A DNA stretch of 64,000 nt from Altererythrobacter aquiaggeris (GTDB taxonomy: Bacteria > Pseudomonadota > Alphaproteobacteria > Sphingomonadales > Sphingomonadaceae). Position numbers and translations under genes: made by a program. The notes beneath the pieces are model-generated. The model was not told the origin of the DNA. It ran no database searches and worked only from the letters and a program-made list of their open reading frames with translations. Of this stretch, positions 45,739 to 56,494 are shown in pieces; within the stretch, counting starts at the first letter, position 1; the number at the start of each line of letters is the position of its first letter. The stretch covers positions 744,001 through 808,000 of the forward strand of contig NZ_JBANRL010000001.1 in NCBI RefSeq assembly GCF_037154015.1. Reading direction: 5' to 3'.

Positions 45739-47451
45739 ATGAGTATCAATATCGGCCCGCCAGCCTCTGAAGAGCTCCGCCCGAAAATCATGGTAGTCGG
45801 CGTCGGTGGCGCTGGCGGAAATGCGATCGCCAACATGATCGATGCGGGTATCGAAGGTGTCGATTTCGTCGTGGCGAATACGGACGCACAGGCGCTAAAC
45901 ATTTCTTCGGCTGCAGAGCGCATCCAGCTTGGCCCTGAAATCACCGGCGGTTTGGGTGCCGGCGCCCGCCCCGAAGTGGGCAAGGCGGCTGCCGAAGAAA
46001 CGGTGAAAGAGATTGAGGCGGCGCTTGAGGGCGTCAATATGTGCTTTATCGCCGCAGGCATGGGCGGCGGCACGGGCACTGGTGCCGCGCCGGTCATAGC
46101 CGAAGTCGCCCGGCGCATGGGCGTCCTGACCGTTGGCGTGGTGACCAAGCCGTTTCTGTTTGAAGGTACACGCCGGATGCGCGCGGCCGAAGCGGGTATC
46201 GACGAGCTTCAGGAACAAGTCGATACTCTGATCGTGATTCCCAACCAGAATCTGTTTCTGGTGGCCAAGGCAGATACCACTTTCAAACAGGCATTCGAAC
46301 TGGCTGACGAGGTTCTGCAGCAGGGTGTGCGTTCGATTACCGATCTGATGGTCATGCCCGGCTTGATCAATCTCGATTTCGCCGATGTGCGCTCTGTCAT
46401 GAGCGAAATGGGCAAGGCAATGATGGGCACAGGCGAAGGTGAAGGCGAAAACCGCGCGCTTGAGGCAGCTGAACGGGCCATTGCAAATCCGCTGCTCGAC
46501 GGTGTTTCGATGCAGGGCGCCAAGGGTGTCATCATCTCGATTATCGGCGGCGAAGACATGAAGCTGCTGGAAGTTGACGAAGCGGCGAACCACATCCGCG
46601 AACTGGTCGATGAAGACGCCAATATTATCTGGGGCTCTGCATTTAATCCCGACCTTGACGGGCGGATACGCGTGTCGGTTGTGGCGACCGGGATCGACGG
46701 GGGAGCCGCGCCGCAACATCGGAGCGCGACGCAGGCATTCTCGCTAGGCGGTAATCGTGCACCAAAGCGGCCGGTGCTTGAATTGCCGGACGATAGTGAA
46801 GCCGAAAATTCAGATGATACTTTCGAACTTACCGAAACATCTGACGCAGACCCAGCGCCGGTTTTGGCCGAGCCGCAGTCTTATGAGCTTGAAACAGGTG
46901 CCGGCCTGCCAAAACCTGCAGCAGATGACGGGCAAAGCCAGTTTGATGTCGAAGGCGGTTATTCATCCGGCGCGGATACGCCGGACACTGATGGCGGCGA
47001 TGACGATGCACCGGCCATGGGTCTGGGCCTGTCGCCGCTTGAACCTGGTGATAACCGGGAGGAAGATGACGATGATGGTGCCCCTGCAGGCGAAGGCGCA
47101 GACGAGCTTTTGCTGAATGCTGACCGGTTGGCAGAGGCCGACGAACCTTTTCAATCGGGGATCGGCGGGCGACGTCGCGGTCTGGTGGCCAAGGGCGAGG
47201 CAACCGGCGGCGGGGTCGATGAGTTTGAGCCCGATGGCGCCGGTTTGCCGGCAGATCCGGAACCTGCTCGCGCTCCCGTACCAGCACCGAAGGCGGCTGT
47301 GGCAGCTGAAAGCGGTGCCGGAAGCACCTTGTTCGAGCGTATGGCCAACCTTTCTCGTGGTTCGTCCAGTGACGACGACGATGACGATGACGATGATGAC
47401 GGTTCAGCGCTCAGCATCCCGCGTTTTCTGGGGCGCCAGAACAATCAATAG
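45739..47451 (+). CDS. ftsZ: Cell division protein FtsZ
   Basis: 570 residues from the ATG at 45739 (AAAGGGA just upstream); an in-frame ATG at 45649 would add 30 atypical residues. Tubulin-like GTPase forming the Z-ring: GVGGAGGNA at 21-29, tubulin signature GGGTGTG at 109-115, T7 loop [11 protein letters not shown] near 205. Residues from about 320 to 544 are a long, acidic, Pro-rich linker, followed by ten Asp in a row (545-554) and the conserved C-terminal peptide IPRFLGRQ that binds FtsA and other partners. A long linker is usual in alphaproteobacteria; a pure Asp run beside the C-terminal peptide is unusual. Confidence 0.97.
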   Translation: MSINIGPPASEELRPKIMVVGVGGAGGNAIANMIDAGIEGVDFVVANTDAQALNISSAAERIQLGPEITGGLGAGARPEVGKAAAEETVKEIEAALEGVNMCFIAAGMGGGTGTGAAPVIAEVARRMGVLTVGVVTKPFLFEGTRRMRAAEAGIDELQEQVDTLIVIPNQNLFLVAKADTTFKQAFELADEVLQQGVRSITDLMVMPGLINLDFADVRSVMSEMGKAMMGTGEGEGENRALEAAERAIANPLLDGVSMQGAKGVIISIIGGEDMKLLEVDEAANHIRELVDEDANIIWGSAFNPDLDGRIRVSVVATGIDGGAAPQHRSATQAFSLGGNRAPKRPVLELPDDSEAENSDDTFELTETSDADPAPVLAEPQSYELETGAGLPKPAADDGQSQFDVEGGYSSGADTPDTDGGDDDAPAMGLGLSPLEPGDNREEDDDDGAPAGEGADELLLNADRLAEADEPFQSGIGGRRRGLVAKGEATGGGVDEFEPDGAGLPADPEPARAPVPAPKAAVAAESGAGSTLFERMANLSRGSSSDDDDDDDDDDGSALSIPRFLGRQNNQ

Positions 47452-47493
47452 CCGTTAGGTGCCTGTTCAGGCAGGTTCCGGCAGCTGTATAGA

Positions 47494-49116
47494 ATGTCTG
47501 GAATGATAATCACTGACACGGCTGTTTTTCGCCGGAGGGTCGCGTCGTTTGCATTTGCGGCAATCGTTGCTGCGTCTCTCCCGGCAGTTGCTGTTGCACA
47601 GACTTCAATTGAGGTGGTGCAGCCGCTCCCGCCCGAGGGTGTCGATGAACTGAACCGCGCGCTCGGCCGTTTGGCCCGAAATTCAAGTGACGTCTCGGCT
47701 CTGGTCGATGCGGGCACCGCTGCGCTTAAACTTGACGATACAGATGCGGCGATCGGTTTTTTTGGGCGCGCCAATGAATTGTCGCCCGGTAATGCGCGCG
47801 TGAAGATTGGGCTTGCCGGCGCGTATGTTCGCCGTGAAAGCCCGCTTCAGGCACTCCAGTTGTTCGATGAAGCCGAAAGAGCCGGGGTGTCGTCCATCGC
47901 GCTCGCCGGGGATCGGGGTCTGGCCTATGATCTGGTCGGCGATACCGGGCGGGCGCAGATCTATTACAGGCAAGCGCTGGCTGCCCAGGCTGACGGTGCA
48001 ATTTCGCGGAGGCTGGCAATCAGCCAGGCGATTGCGGGCGACCGCGCAGCTTTTGAAGCGACTTTGCTGCCACAATTGCAGACACAGGACCTTGCTGCCT
48101 TTCGCACCCGTAGCTTCGGCTTGGCAATTTTGGGCGATGACGAGGAAGCGATCGACATCGCCCAAGCAGTCATGCCGCGCACATTGTCGCGGCGGATTAC
48201 TCCGTATCTGCGGTATATGAAGCAGCTCACTCCGGCCCAGCAGGCAGCCGCCGCGCATTTCGGCAATTTTCCGATGACCGCGAGAATTGGCAGGGATGAT
48301 CCCCGGATTGCGGGATATTCGCCGCCAGCTGACTTGCCCAAATTGCCTGGCCGGCAGATGACTGATACTGATCTTACGCCCCAAGGTGCGCCGCTTGGCC
48401 CGCGCTCGAGCGAACGTGTTGCCGTTACTTCCACGCGCACCGGGACTGTAATTGCGGCGCGTCCATCGCCGCCGCCTCCGGGTGCGGGTCCGGCACTTGC
48501 AGCGGCAGTCGCTTCGCAGACCAGCGCTCCGGCAGGTCAATTGCCGGCGGTTGTGGTCAGCGAAGTGCCGGGGCCAAGCGTTTCAGTGGCCGCCAATATA
48601 ACTGCATCGCCCGCTGCACCGGCCACTGCGTTACCTAAAGCCTCTGGTGACGCGGCCGAGGCAGTGCTCGTTCCAGCTCCAATTCAGGCCGAAACGCCGG
48701 CCAGTGTCGAGGCAGCATTCGCGGGATTCAAACTGCCAACAGCCACGGCAACGGCACCAAGCGGGGGGATAGATATCACCCGGATCACTCCGCCGCGTGA
48801 AGTGAAAGTCGAGGAGCGCAAACCGAGCGTGCCCGACAAGCCCGCCGTCCCAAGCAGAATCTGGGTGCAGGTGGCCACAGGGCAGGATCGCAATGCGTTG
48901 AAGTTTGACTGGCGCAAATTTTCGCGCAAAGCGCCCGAGCAATTGGCAAGCCGCAAAGCGTATATTGCCAGCTGGAACCAGACCAACCGACTTGTAACAG
49001 GGCCATTCGATTCAATTCGCGAGGCCCGGGCAATGGTAACCGTGCTCGGTGCCCAAGATATTGACTCCTTCATCTTCACGAGTGCCGAAGGCGAGCAGGT
49101 GGATCCGCTGCCTTAA
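47494..49116 (+). CDS. Exported TPR and SPOR-domain protein
   Basis: 540 residues. A signal peptide ends near AVAQ (about 35). Residues about 55-200 carry TPR-like helices (ALVDAGTAALKLDDTDAAIGFFGRANEL and following), 270-460 is Pro/Ala/Ser-rich and disordered, and the C-terminal 75 residues (from RIWVQVATGQD) form a SPOR domain, which binds denuded septal glycan. Position 42 bases behind ftsZ on the same strand suggests a division-related role. Partner and exact function unknown. No terminator separates it from ftsZ. Confidence 0.8.
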   Translation: MSGMIITDTAVFRRRVASFAFAAIVAASLPAVAVAQTSIEVVQPLPPEGVDELNRALGRLARNSSDVSALVDAGTAALKLDDTDAAIGFFGRANELSPGNARVKIGLAGAYVRRESPLQALQLFDEAERAGVSSIALAGDRGLAYDLVGDTGRAQIYYRQALAAQADGAISRRLAISQAIAGDRAAFEATLLPQLQTQDLAAFRTRSFGLAILGDDEEAIDIAQAVMPRTLSRRITPYLRYMKQLTPAQQAAAAHFGNFPMTARIGRDDPRIAGYSPPADLPKLPGRQMTDTDLTPQGAPLGPRSSERVAVTSTRTGTVIAARPSPPPPGAGPALAAAVASQTSAPAGQLPAVVVSEVPGPSVSVAANITASPAAPATALPKASGDAAEAVLVPAPIQAETPASVEAAFAGFKLPTATATAPSGGIDITRITPPREVKVEERKPSVPDKPAVPSRIWVQVATGQDRNALKFDWRKFSRKAPEQLASRKAYIASWNQTNRLVTGPFDSIREARAMVTVLGAQDIDSFIFTSAEGEQVDPLP

Positions 49117-49252
49117 GCGGACAAGCGCAATCTTTTGCACAGGGTTTGAACAGGCGAATTGGGTTATGCCCCGCCGTATCGACCCGCAACATTGCTTGCG
49201 ATACCGGTAGAGGCCCATCCAGCAGGTCCAGGCAAATGGCAGGAATTTGGTG

Positions 49253-49759
49253 ATGAGATCGGGCATACGGCAGATCAAGACAGACGACGACGCAGCGCCC
49301 GTGGATATGCTGGCGACTTTGTTCGAAGCCCGCGGCTGGCCATGCGAATTCATCAACGACGATGAAATTTCCGGCGAGATACAAGGAAGCTGGGCGACCT
49401 ACCAACTGCGCTGTATCTGGCGCCGTGAAGATCACGTGTTGCAACTGCTCTGCCTCCCCGATGTCCGCGTTCCTGACAGTAAACGCGCGCCGATGGTCGA
49501 ACTGCTGGCATTGGTGAACGAACAATTATGGCTTGGTCATTTCGATATCTGGTCGAGTGGCAGCGTGTTGCTCTACCGGCATGGTCTGATGCTGGGGCAG
49601 GACGGGCTGATGGGAGTGGACCAGGCGCAATCGATTGTCGAAATGGCGATCGAGGAATGTGACCGCTTTTATCCGGCTTTCCAGTTTGTGATGTGGGGTG
49701 ACAAGCAACCTGCCGAAGCGTTGGATAGTGCGCTGGTCGATGCCGCCGGCGAAGCGTGA
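49253..49759 (+). CDS. YbjN-domain protein
   Basis: 168 residues from the ATG at 49253 (AGGAA upstream). The DDDAAPVDMLATLFEARGWPCE start, the WRREDHVLQLLCLPDVRVP strand block and the NEQLWLGHFDIW helix match the YbjN family, whose fold resembles type III secretion chaperones and which affects motility and stress survival in E. coli. Length and composition are usual for the alphaproteobacterial form. It lies between the SPOR gene and proC, 54 bases before the latter, probably in one unit. Confidence 0.82.
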   Translation: MRSGIRQIKTDDDAAPVDMLATLFEARGWPCEFINDDEISGEIQGSWATYQLRCIWRREDHVLQLLCLPDVRVPDSKRAPMVELLALVNEQLWLGHFDIWSSGSVLLYRHGLMLGQDGLMGVDQAQSIVEMAIEECDRFYPAFQFVMWGDKQPAEALDSALVDAAGEA

Positions 49760-49813
49760 CAGCGGCGTTTTCCCGCACTTGAGCGTGCGCCCGAGCCAGC
49801 CTATCTTCCGGCT

Positions 49814-50629
49814 ATGAACAAATTTGACGAGACGCTGCTGATCGCAGGGTGCGGCAATATGGGCGGCGCCATGCTGGCTGGCTGGCTGGCTGGCGGAATG
49901 CCTGCTGGCCAGATTACAATTATGGACCGTTCGCGCGCTGACAACCATGATGGATTGCGTATTTTGCGAAATTTGCCCGAAGGCGAAACGTTTGATTACA
50001 TTTTGCTCGGCTTCAAACCGCATCAGCTGGCAGGCCTGGCACCGGACGTGGCGCACTGCGCCCATGAGGGCACCATTATCCTGTCGATGCTCGCTGGCGT
50101 CGAAAGCGATGTCTTGGACAGCGCATTTCCAAATTCAAAGGCCAACGTGCGTGTGATGCCAAACCTTGCCGCTGCGCTGGGCAAATCGCCAATCGCGCTT
50201 GGACCAGCCGAAAGAATGCCATCTGGCCTGCGAACCGTGATCGACAGGTTGATGGCACCGCTCGGTTTTGCGGAATGGATTGCCGAAAGCGACTTTGATC
50301 TGGTTACCGCGCTGGCCGGATCGGGCCCGGCGTTTGTCTACCGCTTTATCGATGCGATGGCCGCCGGCGCTGCAGGATTGGGGCTACCGCGCGAGCAGGC
50401 AGACCGGCTGGCCCTGGCGATGGTGGACGGCGCGGCATCGCTTGCGGCCCGATCCGAACATTCTCCAGCCGGGCTTGCACGCAGCGTCGCCAGCCCCGGC
50501 GGGGTCACGCAAAAGGGTCTTGATGTCATGGACGCAGATGGCCGGATGCAGAAACTTGCTTTTGACGTCTTGAAGGCTGCGCGTGACCGTAGCGCGCAAA
50601 TGGCTGAAGACACGAAAGAAATTGGTTAA
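49814..50629 (+). CDS. proC: Pyrroline-5-carboxylate reductase
   Basis: 271 residues. Last step of proline synthesis, NAD(P)H-dependent. N-terminal GCGNMGGAMLAGWL (13-26) is the dinucleotide motif; the LAGSGPAFVYRF region near 170 and the GLARSVASPGGVTQKGLDVMD block near 218-238 form the C-terminal P5C-binding domain. proB is encoded about 3.3 kb downstream on the same strand. Confidence 0.95.
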   Translation: MNKFDETLLIAGCGNMGGAMLAGWLAGGMPAGQITIMDRSRADNHDGLRILRNLPEGETFDYILLGFKPHQLAGLAPDVAHCAHEGTIILSMLAGVESDVLDSAFPNSKANVRVMPNLAAALGKSPIALGPAERMPSGLRTVIDRLMAPLGFAEWIAESDFDLVTALAGSGPAFVYRFIDAMAAGAAGLGLPREQADRLALAMVDGAASLAARSEHSPAGLARSVASPGGVTQKGLDVMDADGRMQKLAFDVLKAARDRSAQMAEDTKEIG

Positions 50630-50660
50630 CGCAAGGCCTTCCGGTTTTCTCCGGTTTTAC

Positions 50661-50689
50661 TTGAAAAACCACTCGTTAGGCCCGATATT
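50661..50689 (+). promoter_or_regulatory. Sigma-70-type promoter of the Bax inhibitor-1 family gene
   Basis: TTGAAA (50661-50666) and GATATT (50684-50689) are separated by 17 bases; five and four of six positions match the consensus. The start codon at 50741 with the ribosome site TTAGGGAA follows after about 45 transcribed bases. Confidence 0.5.
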
Positions 50690-50740
50690 GGTCAGGAACC
50701 GGCCCGTTAGCGCGGCCGGCAACGTAAGTTAGGGAATAAA

Positions 50741-51490
50741 ATGGCTGATTGGAACGATCCACAGCGGACCCGTCCGGGCTTCGGTTCGGCTCCGGGCCTA
50801 GATAGTCAGGTTGCCGAAGGCACGACTTTCGACGCCGGGCTTCGCAAGCATATGCTGTCGATTTACAACTACATGGCGTCGGGCATCTTGTTGACCGGCG
50901 TGGTTGCCTTGATGTTTGCTCGTTCAGGAATGGCTGCGACCGTTCTTGGCGGCGGCGGTCTGATGAGCTGGGTTATCATGCTCGCGCCGCTGGGCTTTGT
51001 CTTCGCGATGAGCTTCGGACGGAACAAATTCAGCACCCCGACACTGCAGGCAATGTTTTGGGGTTTCGCAATTGCGATGGGGCTTTCGCTCTCGTCGATT
51101 TTTCTGGTCTATACCGGCGAATCTATCGCGGCGACTTTCTTCGCGACGGCGGGCGCTTTCGCGGGCCTTAGCCTTTATGGATACACCACCAAGAAGGATT
51201 TGTCCGGCATGGGCACTTTCCTGATTATGGGTGTCGTTGGCCTGTTTATCGCGATGATCCTCAATATGTTCCTCCAGTCGAGCGGACTTTCACTGGCCAT
51301 CAGCGCGATCGGAGTGCTGATTTTTGCCGGATTGACCGCTTACGATACACAGCGGCTGAAGACTGAATATCAACACCTCCGCGGGACAGAGTTTGCAGGC
51401 AAGGCAATCATTCTTGGCGCGCTCAGCCTCTACCTCGATTTCATCAATATGTTCCTGTTTCTGCTACGCTTCATGGGCAACCGCGAATAA
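50741..51490 (+). CDS. Bax inhibitor-1/YccA family membrane protein
   Basis: 249 residues. A polar N-terminus with the conserved FDAGLRKHMLSIYNYMASGI entry is followed by seven hydrophobic segments, and the YDTQRLK motif near 203 carries the Asp residues linked to pH-gated calcium leak in the BsYetJ structure. E. coli YccA also inhibits FtsH. It appears monocistronic: promoter at 50661-50689 and an intrinsic terminator at 51529-51563. Confidence 0.92.
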   Translation: MADWNDPQRTRPGFGSAPGLDSQVAEGTTFDAGLRKHMLSIYNYMASGILLTGVVALMFARSGMAATVLGGGGLMSWVIMLAPLGFVFAMSFGRNKFSTPTLQAMFWGFAIAMGLSLSSIFLVYTGESIAATFFATAGAFAGLSLYGYTTKKDLSGMGTFLIMGVVGLFIAMILNMFLQSSGLSLAISAIGVLIFAGLTAYDTQRLKTEYQHLRGTEFAGKAIILGALSLYLDFINMFLFLLRFMGNRE

Positions 51491-51528
51491 TCAGGTTCGG
51501 TTAACCGCAAACAGGAATCGGTCTATCG

Positions 51529-51563
51529 TGCCCGGGGTGCCAAATGCATTCCGGGCATTTTCT
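51529..51563 (+). terminator. Intrinsic terminator of the Bax inhibitor-1 family gene
   Basis: TGCCCGG (51529-51535) pairs with CCGGGCA (51551-51557) across a 15-base loop and is followed by TTTTCTTT. It starts 38 bases past the stop codon. Confidence 0.75.
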
Positions 51564-51654
51564 TTGTCGGCTTTAGGCTTTAAGAACGCGGCTTAATCTC
51601 GAGGAAAGGTCGAAGCGCGCAAGGTGCTTCCATCTTGAGGAGGACCGATCCGCA

Positions 51655-52749
51655 ATGTTTCCTGTCAAAGTCACCACTATCCGGGCTGCTGCCGTCGCTG
51701 GTTCGCTCGCTTTTCTGGCCGCATGCGCGACCCCGCCGCCTCCGCCCCCTCCTCCACCACCGCCACCGCCGCCGCCACCGGTCGTAATTCCGGCAAGGCC
51801 TCTGCCACCGGTCGGCGCGTCACCCAACATGAATGTTCCCGTACTCGGGCCTGATGGTGTCCGCCGGACGGTCAACGCCAACCTCACCCCGATGCAGGTT
51901 ACTTGGAATACGCGGTCCGCGCTCAATGTCGCGGCGCTTAATTGCCTGCGCCCAGAACATGCTGCAATTCTTCCAAACTACACGACTTTCCTGAAAACAC
52001 ACTCGGCCCAGCTGTCCGCGGCAAACCGCGATGTAACCCGCGAATTTCGCGATCAGCATGGTGCCGGCTACAGGGATATACAGGACGGTTATATGACGCA
52101 GGTCTATAATTACTTCGCCTTGCCGCCCGCGCAGGCGGCATTTTGCGATGCGGCCTTGAAGGTAAGTAATGAAGCCGCTCTGACTGCGAAGGGTGATCTG
52201 CATCCATTCGCTGCCCGTAATCTTCCGCTTCTCGAAAGCGTATTTGACGATTTTTACAGGGCATTTGAACTGTATAAGGTCGATGTCGCGGCGTGGGACG
52301 CCCAGTATGGAACTCCTGTCTACGGTGTTCCGACTTACGGCGTGCAGCCAGTGGGTGATGGCGGGCGGACATATGTGTCTGCGCCGTATTCCGCTCCGAC
52401 CACAAGCGCGCCGTCATCTTCCCCGCCGGTAAATATGGTCAGTATTCCGGTGGTTGAGGCTACGGATGGAAGTTCGACCGGTATCCCGGTCGATGACCCG
52501 AATGCTGGTGATCAGGCTTCGGTCATCAGCGGTCCGGTCGTTCAGGCAATTCCGGGACAGATTTTGCCTGTGAGTGGTCCTGTCATACAACAATTGCCCG
52601 GTCAGGTCGTTTCTGATGCTGGCATGCGGACTGGACAGAGCGAGCAGGACGCCAATGGGCCGGTACCGGTCGATTCGATTTCCAATCCCGCACCCGCAGT
52701 CTCCGGCCCGGTTATTCAACCGCTGCCGGAAAACGACGGGGCGGAATAA
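51655..52749 (+). CDS. Proline-rich lipoprotein of unknown function
   Basis: 364 residues. Lipobox LAAC at 21-24 (lipidated Cys24), followed after two residues by a run of 16 prolines (27-42). Residues 60-210 form a helical globular region with several Tyr and two Cys, seen in sphingomonad envelope proteins but not assigned. The C-terminal third holds three copies of a short unit, SGPVVQAIPGQ, SGPVIQQLPGQ and SGPVIQPLPEN, and Val/Pro/Ser-rich spacers. A rigid polyproline stalk next to the lipid anchor suggests that the domain is held away from the membrane. GAGGAGG lies upstream of the ATG. Confidence 0.7.
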   Translation: MFPVKVTTIRAAAVAGSLAFLAACATPPPPPPPPPPPPPPPPVVIPARPLPPVGASPNMNVPVLGPDGVRRTVNANLTPMQVTWNTRSALNVAALNCLRPEHAAILPNYTTFLKTHSAQLSAANRDVTREFRDQHGAGYRDIQDGYMTQVYNYFALPPAQAAFCDAALKVSNEAALTAKGDLHPFAARNLPLLESVFDDFYRAFELYKVDVAAWDAQYGTPVYGVPTYGVQPVGDGGRTYVSAPYSAPTTSAPSSSPPVNMVSIPVVEATDGSSTGIPVDDPNAGDQASVISGPVVQAIPGQILPVSGPVIQQLPGQVVSDAGMRTGQSEQDANGPVPVDSISNPAPAVSGPVIQPLPENDGAE

Positions 52750-53874
<1,125 letters not shown>

Positions 53875-53937
53875 GCCGGTTTTCCGGATTGCAACGAGGC
53901 GGTTCCAAAGAATGAACACCGCCGCTAACCTGCACCC

Positions 53938-55071
53938 ATGACCCCGATCGATAGCCTTGCCGATTTATCGGACGCATCCGCATGTCCGCTAATGGTGCTG
54001 AAGGTTGGATCAGCGATCCTCGTCGGGCAGGACGGCGAACCACGGCGCGCATGGCTTGCATCGCTGGCCCGCGACATCGCTGCGGCTCGAAGCCGCGGCC
54101 AGAACGTCATCGTCGTCAGTTCCGGGGCAATCGCGCTTGGCGCTGCGCGTCTCGGCATGAAGAAGCGCGGGCGGGCAAGTTTGCCCGACGCGCAGGCGGC
54201 CGCCGCCGTCGGCCAGATTGCATTGGCGAGCCTGTGGTCGGATGCGCTGGGCAAGGAAGGTTTTAACGCCGCCCAATTGCTGGTGACGCTGGACGATCTC
54301 GAAGACCGCCGGCGTTACTTGAACGCTGCGGCAACGCTGGGCCGGCTGCTATCGGCGGGTGCAGTCCCCGTGGTAAACGAGAATGACAGTGTCGCCACGG
54401 AAGAGATCCGCTTTGGCGATAATGACCGCCTGGCTGCGCGCGTAGCCCAGGCGGCGGGGGCAAGCGCGGTAATATTGCTTTCGGATGTCGATGGCCTGTT
54501 CGACCGTGATCCGGCTGACGGGAAGGCGACTTTGGTACCGGTCATAACAAAGATCAGCCCCGATCTTCGGGCGGGGGCCGGGCGCACTTCGAAATCTGGC
54601 GTCGGCACAGGCGGTATGGCTTCAAAGCTCGAAGCGGCCGACATCGCGCAACGCGCAGGAATTGCGCTGGCGATCATCAACGGCACCCATGACAGACCGC
54701 TTTCACACGCGCTTGCAAATTGCAGGGGTAGTCTGTTCCTGCCGCTACGCAGCGAAGCCGCCAGGCGCAGCTGGCTCGGCGGCCGTCTGCAATTGGCCGG
54801 CACATTGACCGTGGATGCAGGGTGTGTTGCCGCATTACGGGACGGAGCCAGTTTGCTGGCAACAGGCATAATTGCTGCGGAGGGAATATTCGAACGCGGC
54901 GATGTCGTGGCCGTCCGCGACGAATTGGGGCAAATTGCCAAGGGTCTGGTCGAATATTCCTCCGCTGAATGTCGCCAGATACTGGGCCGAAAGACCTCCG
55001 ATCAAGCAGACTTGCTCGGTTATTCTCCGCGCTCGGCAGTCATTCACCGCGACCATCTGGTGCTTGTATGA
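53938..55071 (+). CDS. proB: Glutamate 5-kinase with PUA domain
   Basis: 377 residues. First step of proline synthesis. Kinase domain with LKVGSAILVG near 21-30, VVSSGAIALG near 59-68, NENDSVATEE near 146-155 and the SKSGVGTGGMASKL loop near 218-231; the last 90 residues form the PUA domain. The ATG is at the expected fold start. The stop overlaps the following epimerase-like gene by four bases. proA is not in the window. Confidence 0.95.
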   Translation: MTPIDSLADLSDASACPLMVLKVGSAILVGQDGEPRRAWLASLARDIAAARSRGQNVIVVSSGAIALGAARLGMKKRGRASLPDAQAAAAVGQIALASLWSDALGKEGFNAAQLLVTLDDLEDRRRYLNAAATLGRLLSAGAVPVVNENDSVATEEIRFGDNDRLAARVAQAAGASAVILLSDVDGLFDRDPADGKATLVPVITKISPDLRAGAGRTSKSGVGTGGMASKLEAADIAQRAGIALAIINGTHDRPLSHALANCRGSLFLPLRSEAARRSWLGGRLQLAGTLTVDAGCVAALRDGASLLATGIIAAEGIFERGDVVAVRDELGQIAKGLVEYSSAECRQILGRKTSDQADLLGYSPRSAVIHRDHLVLV

Positions 55072-55976
55072 CCATTGCAATTACCGGTGGTACCGGCTTT
55101 GTCGGACAGTCTTTGATCGATCTGGCAAAGGATCGGGGTTTCGCACTGCGCTCGCTTGCCCGCAAAGTGCCGGTGGGAAGTGACGGGGTTGACTGGATTG
55201 CTGGTGATCTGCGCGACAAGACCGCGCTGCAGCGCCTTGCAAAGGGTGCGCAGGCGGTCATCCATATCGCCGGACAGGTGCGGGCGGTCGATCCGGCAGA
55301 GTTTGAGGAAAGCAATGTCAAAGGCACGCTGAACGTCGTCGAGGCGGCGCTCGAGGCGGGGGTTTCACGGTTCGTGTTTGTGTCGTCGCTCGCTGCACGC
55401 GAACCGCATTTGTCCGCCTATGGGGCATCCAAAAAACGTGCAGAAAAGCTGGTGATGGCCAGCGGGCTGGATTGGTCAATCGTGCGCCCGCCGGCAGTGT
55501 ACGGACCGCGCGATAGCGAGATGCTGGACATGTTCAAGGCTGCAAAATTCGGTGTCGTACCCATGCCGCCCGAAGGCCGTGCATCGTTAATCCATGTGGA
55601 CGATCTGGCGGCGCTGCTTGCGGCCTTGGTCGATCCCAATGAAGACGCGACCCGGATGATATTTGAACCGGACGACGGACGCGAAAACGGGTGGAGCCAC
55701 CGTGAATTGGCCAAGGCAATCGGTTGGGCCGTTGGACGGCGCCCTTTCGTTCCGCATTTGCCCCGGCGCGTGCTGAAATTTGCTGCCAGACTGGACGGCC
55801 TGATACGTCAAAGCGGTGCCAAATTGACAGCCGACCGGGTTGGCTATCTGATGCATCCTGACTGGACGGTCAGCAAGCTGAATGCTGTGCCGAGCGGAAT
55901 CTGGCGTCCCGCCATCGCAACCCGCGCAGGCCTCAAGTCCACTGCCCAATGGTACCGCAAGGCAGGGTGGCTCTAG
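55068..55976 (+). CDS. NAD-dependent epimerase/dehydratase-like extended SDR
   Basis: 302 residues from the ATG at 55068 (ATGA overlap with proB). Glycine motif TGGTGFVG (6-13), VFVSSLAAREP with the Ser, and YGASKKRAEKLV, the YxxxK pair, near 122-126. The IVRPPAVYGPRD and SLIHVDDLAALL stretches are typical of atypical extended SDRs related to UDP-sugar epimerases or NDUFA9-like proteins. Substrate not deducible. Coupling to proB is conserved in position only; no pathway link is known. Confidence 0.82.
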   Translation: MTIAITGGTGFVGQSLIDLAKDRGFALRSLARKVPVGSDGVDWIAGDLRDKTALQRLAKGAQAVIHIAGQVRAVDPAEFEESNVKGTLNVVEAALEAGVSRFVFVSSLAAREPHLSAYGASKKRAEKLVMASGLDWSIVRPPAVYGPRDSEMLDMFKAAKFGVVPMPPEGRASLIHVDDLAALLAALVDPNEDATRMIFEPDDGRENGWSHRELAKAIGWAVGRRPFVPHLPRRVLKFAARLDGLIRQSGAKLTADRVGYLMHPDWTVSKLNAVPSGIWRPAIATRAGLKSTAQWYRKAGWL

Positions 55977-56070
55977 ACACTTCTTTGCAATTACAAAGAT
56001 TGCGCCCTAGTTTCGCTGCGGGGTCGCGATTCGCCACTATGGCATCTCAAGTAATCACGAAGGATCTGGC

Positions 56071-56481
56071 ATGAAGAAATTTCTCCTCATCTCGGCGGTA
56101 GCTGCGCTTGCAGCCTGCTCTCCCGCCGAAACGACCACCGAAGCCGATACCCCTGTTGCAACGGCTGAACCGGCCGCACCGACCGCGACGACCGCTGCGG
56201 ATGGCGGTCCAAGCACCGGGACATACAAGATCACACGCGCTGATGGCACGGTAATAATGGAGGAGATTCGCGCCGACGGGACGTGGACCGGCACTTCGGA
56301 AGGCGAGGAACCCACGACCGGCACCTGGGAGCAAAAATCGCCCGAATTGTTCTGTTCAACGGATGACGAAGCGGGGGCTGTCCAGAAGTGTTATACCGAA
56401 TCAATCGATGAAAACGGTGTCTGGACATCGGTGGATCCCGACGGTGGCGAAGTCTCGACCGTCGAGCGCGTCGAGGCTTAA
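56071..56481 (+). CDS. Small lipoprotein of unknown function
   Basis: 136 residues. Lipobox LAAC at 13-16 gives Cys16 as lipidation site. A Thr/Ala/Glu-rich linker (17-48) precedes a small beta-rich domain (about 49-136) with repeated TGTYKITRADGTVIME and DGTWTGTSEGE-like strands and two Cys (91 and 103) that may form a disulfide. No named family recognised. It is followed by a convergent hairpin shared with cysH. Confidence 0.6.
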   Translation: MKKFLLISAVAALAACSPAETTTEADTPVATAEPAAPTATTAADGGPSTGTYKITRADGTVIMEEIRADGTWTGTSEGEEPTTGTWEQKSPELFCSTDDEAGAVQKCYTESIDENGVWTSVDPDGGEVSTVERVEA

Positions 56482-56494
56482 CCTGTAACCGAGC

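Noticed and set aside
47465-47478. Possible LexA box GTTC-N6-GTTC after ftsZ
   Set aside because: The alphaproteobacterial SOS box needs seven bases between the half sites; here there are six, and no damage-response gene follows.
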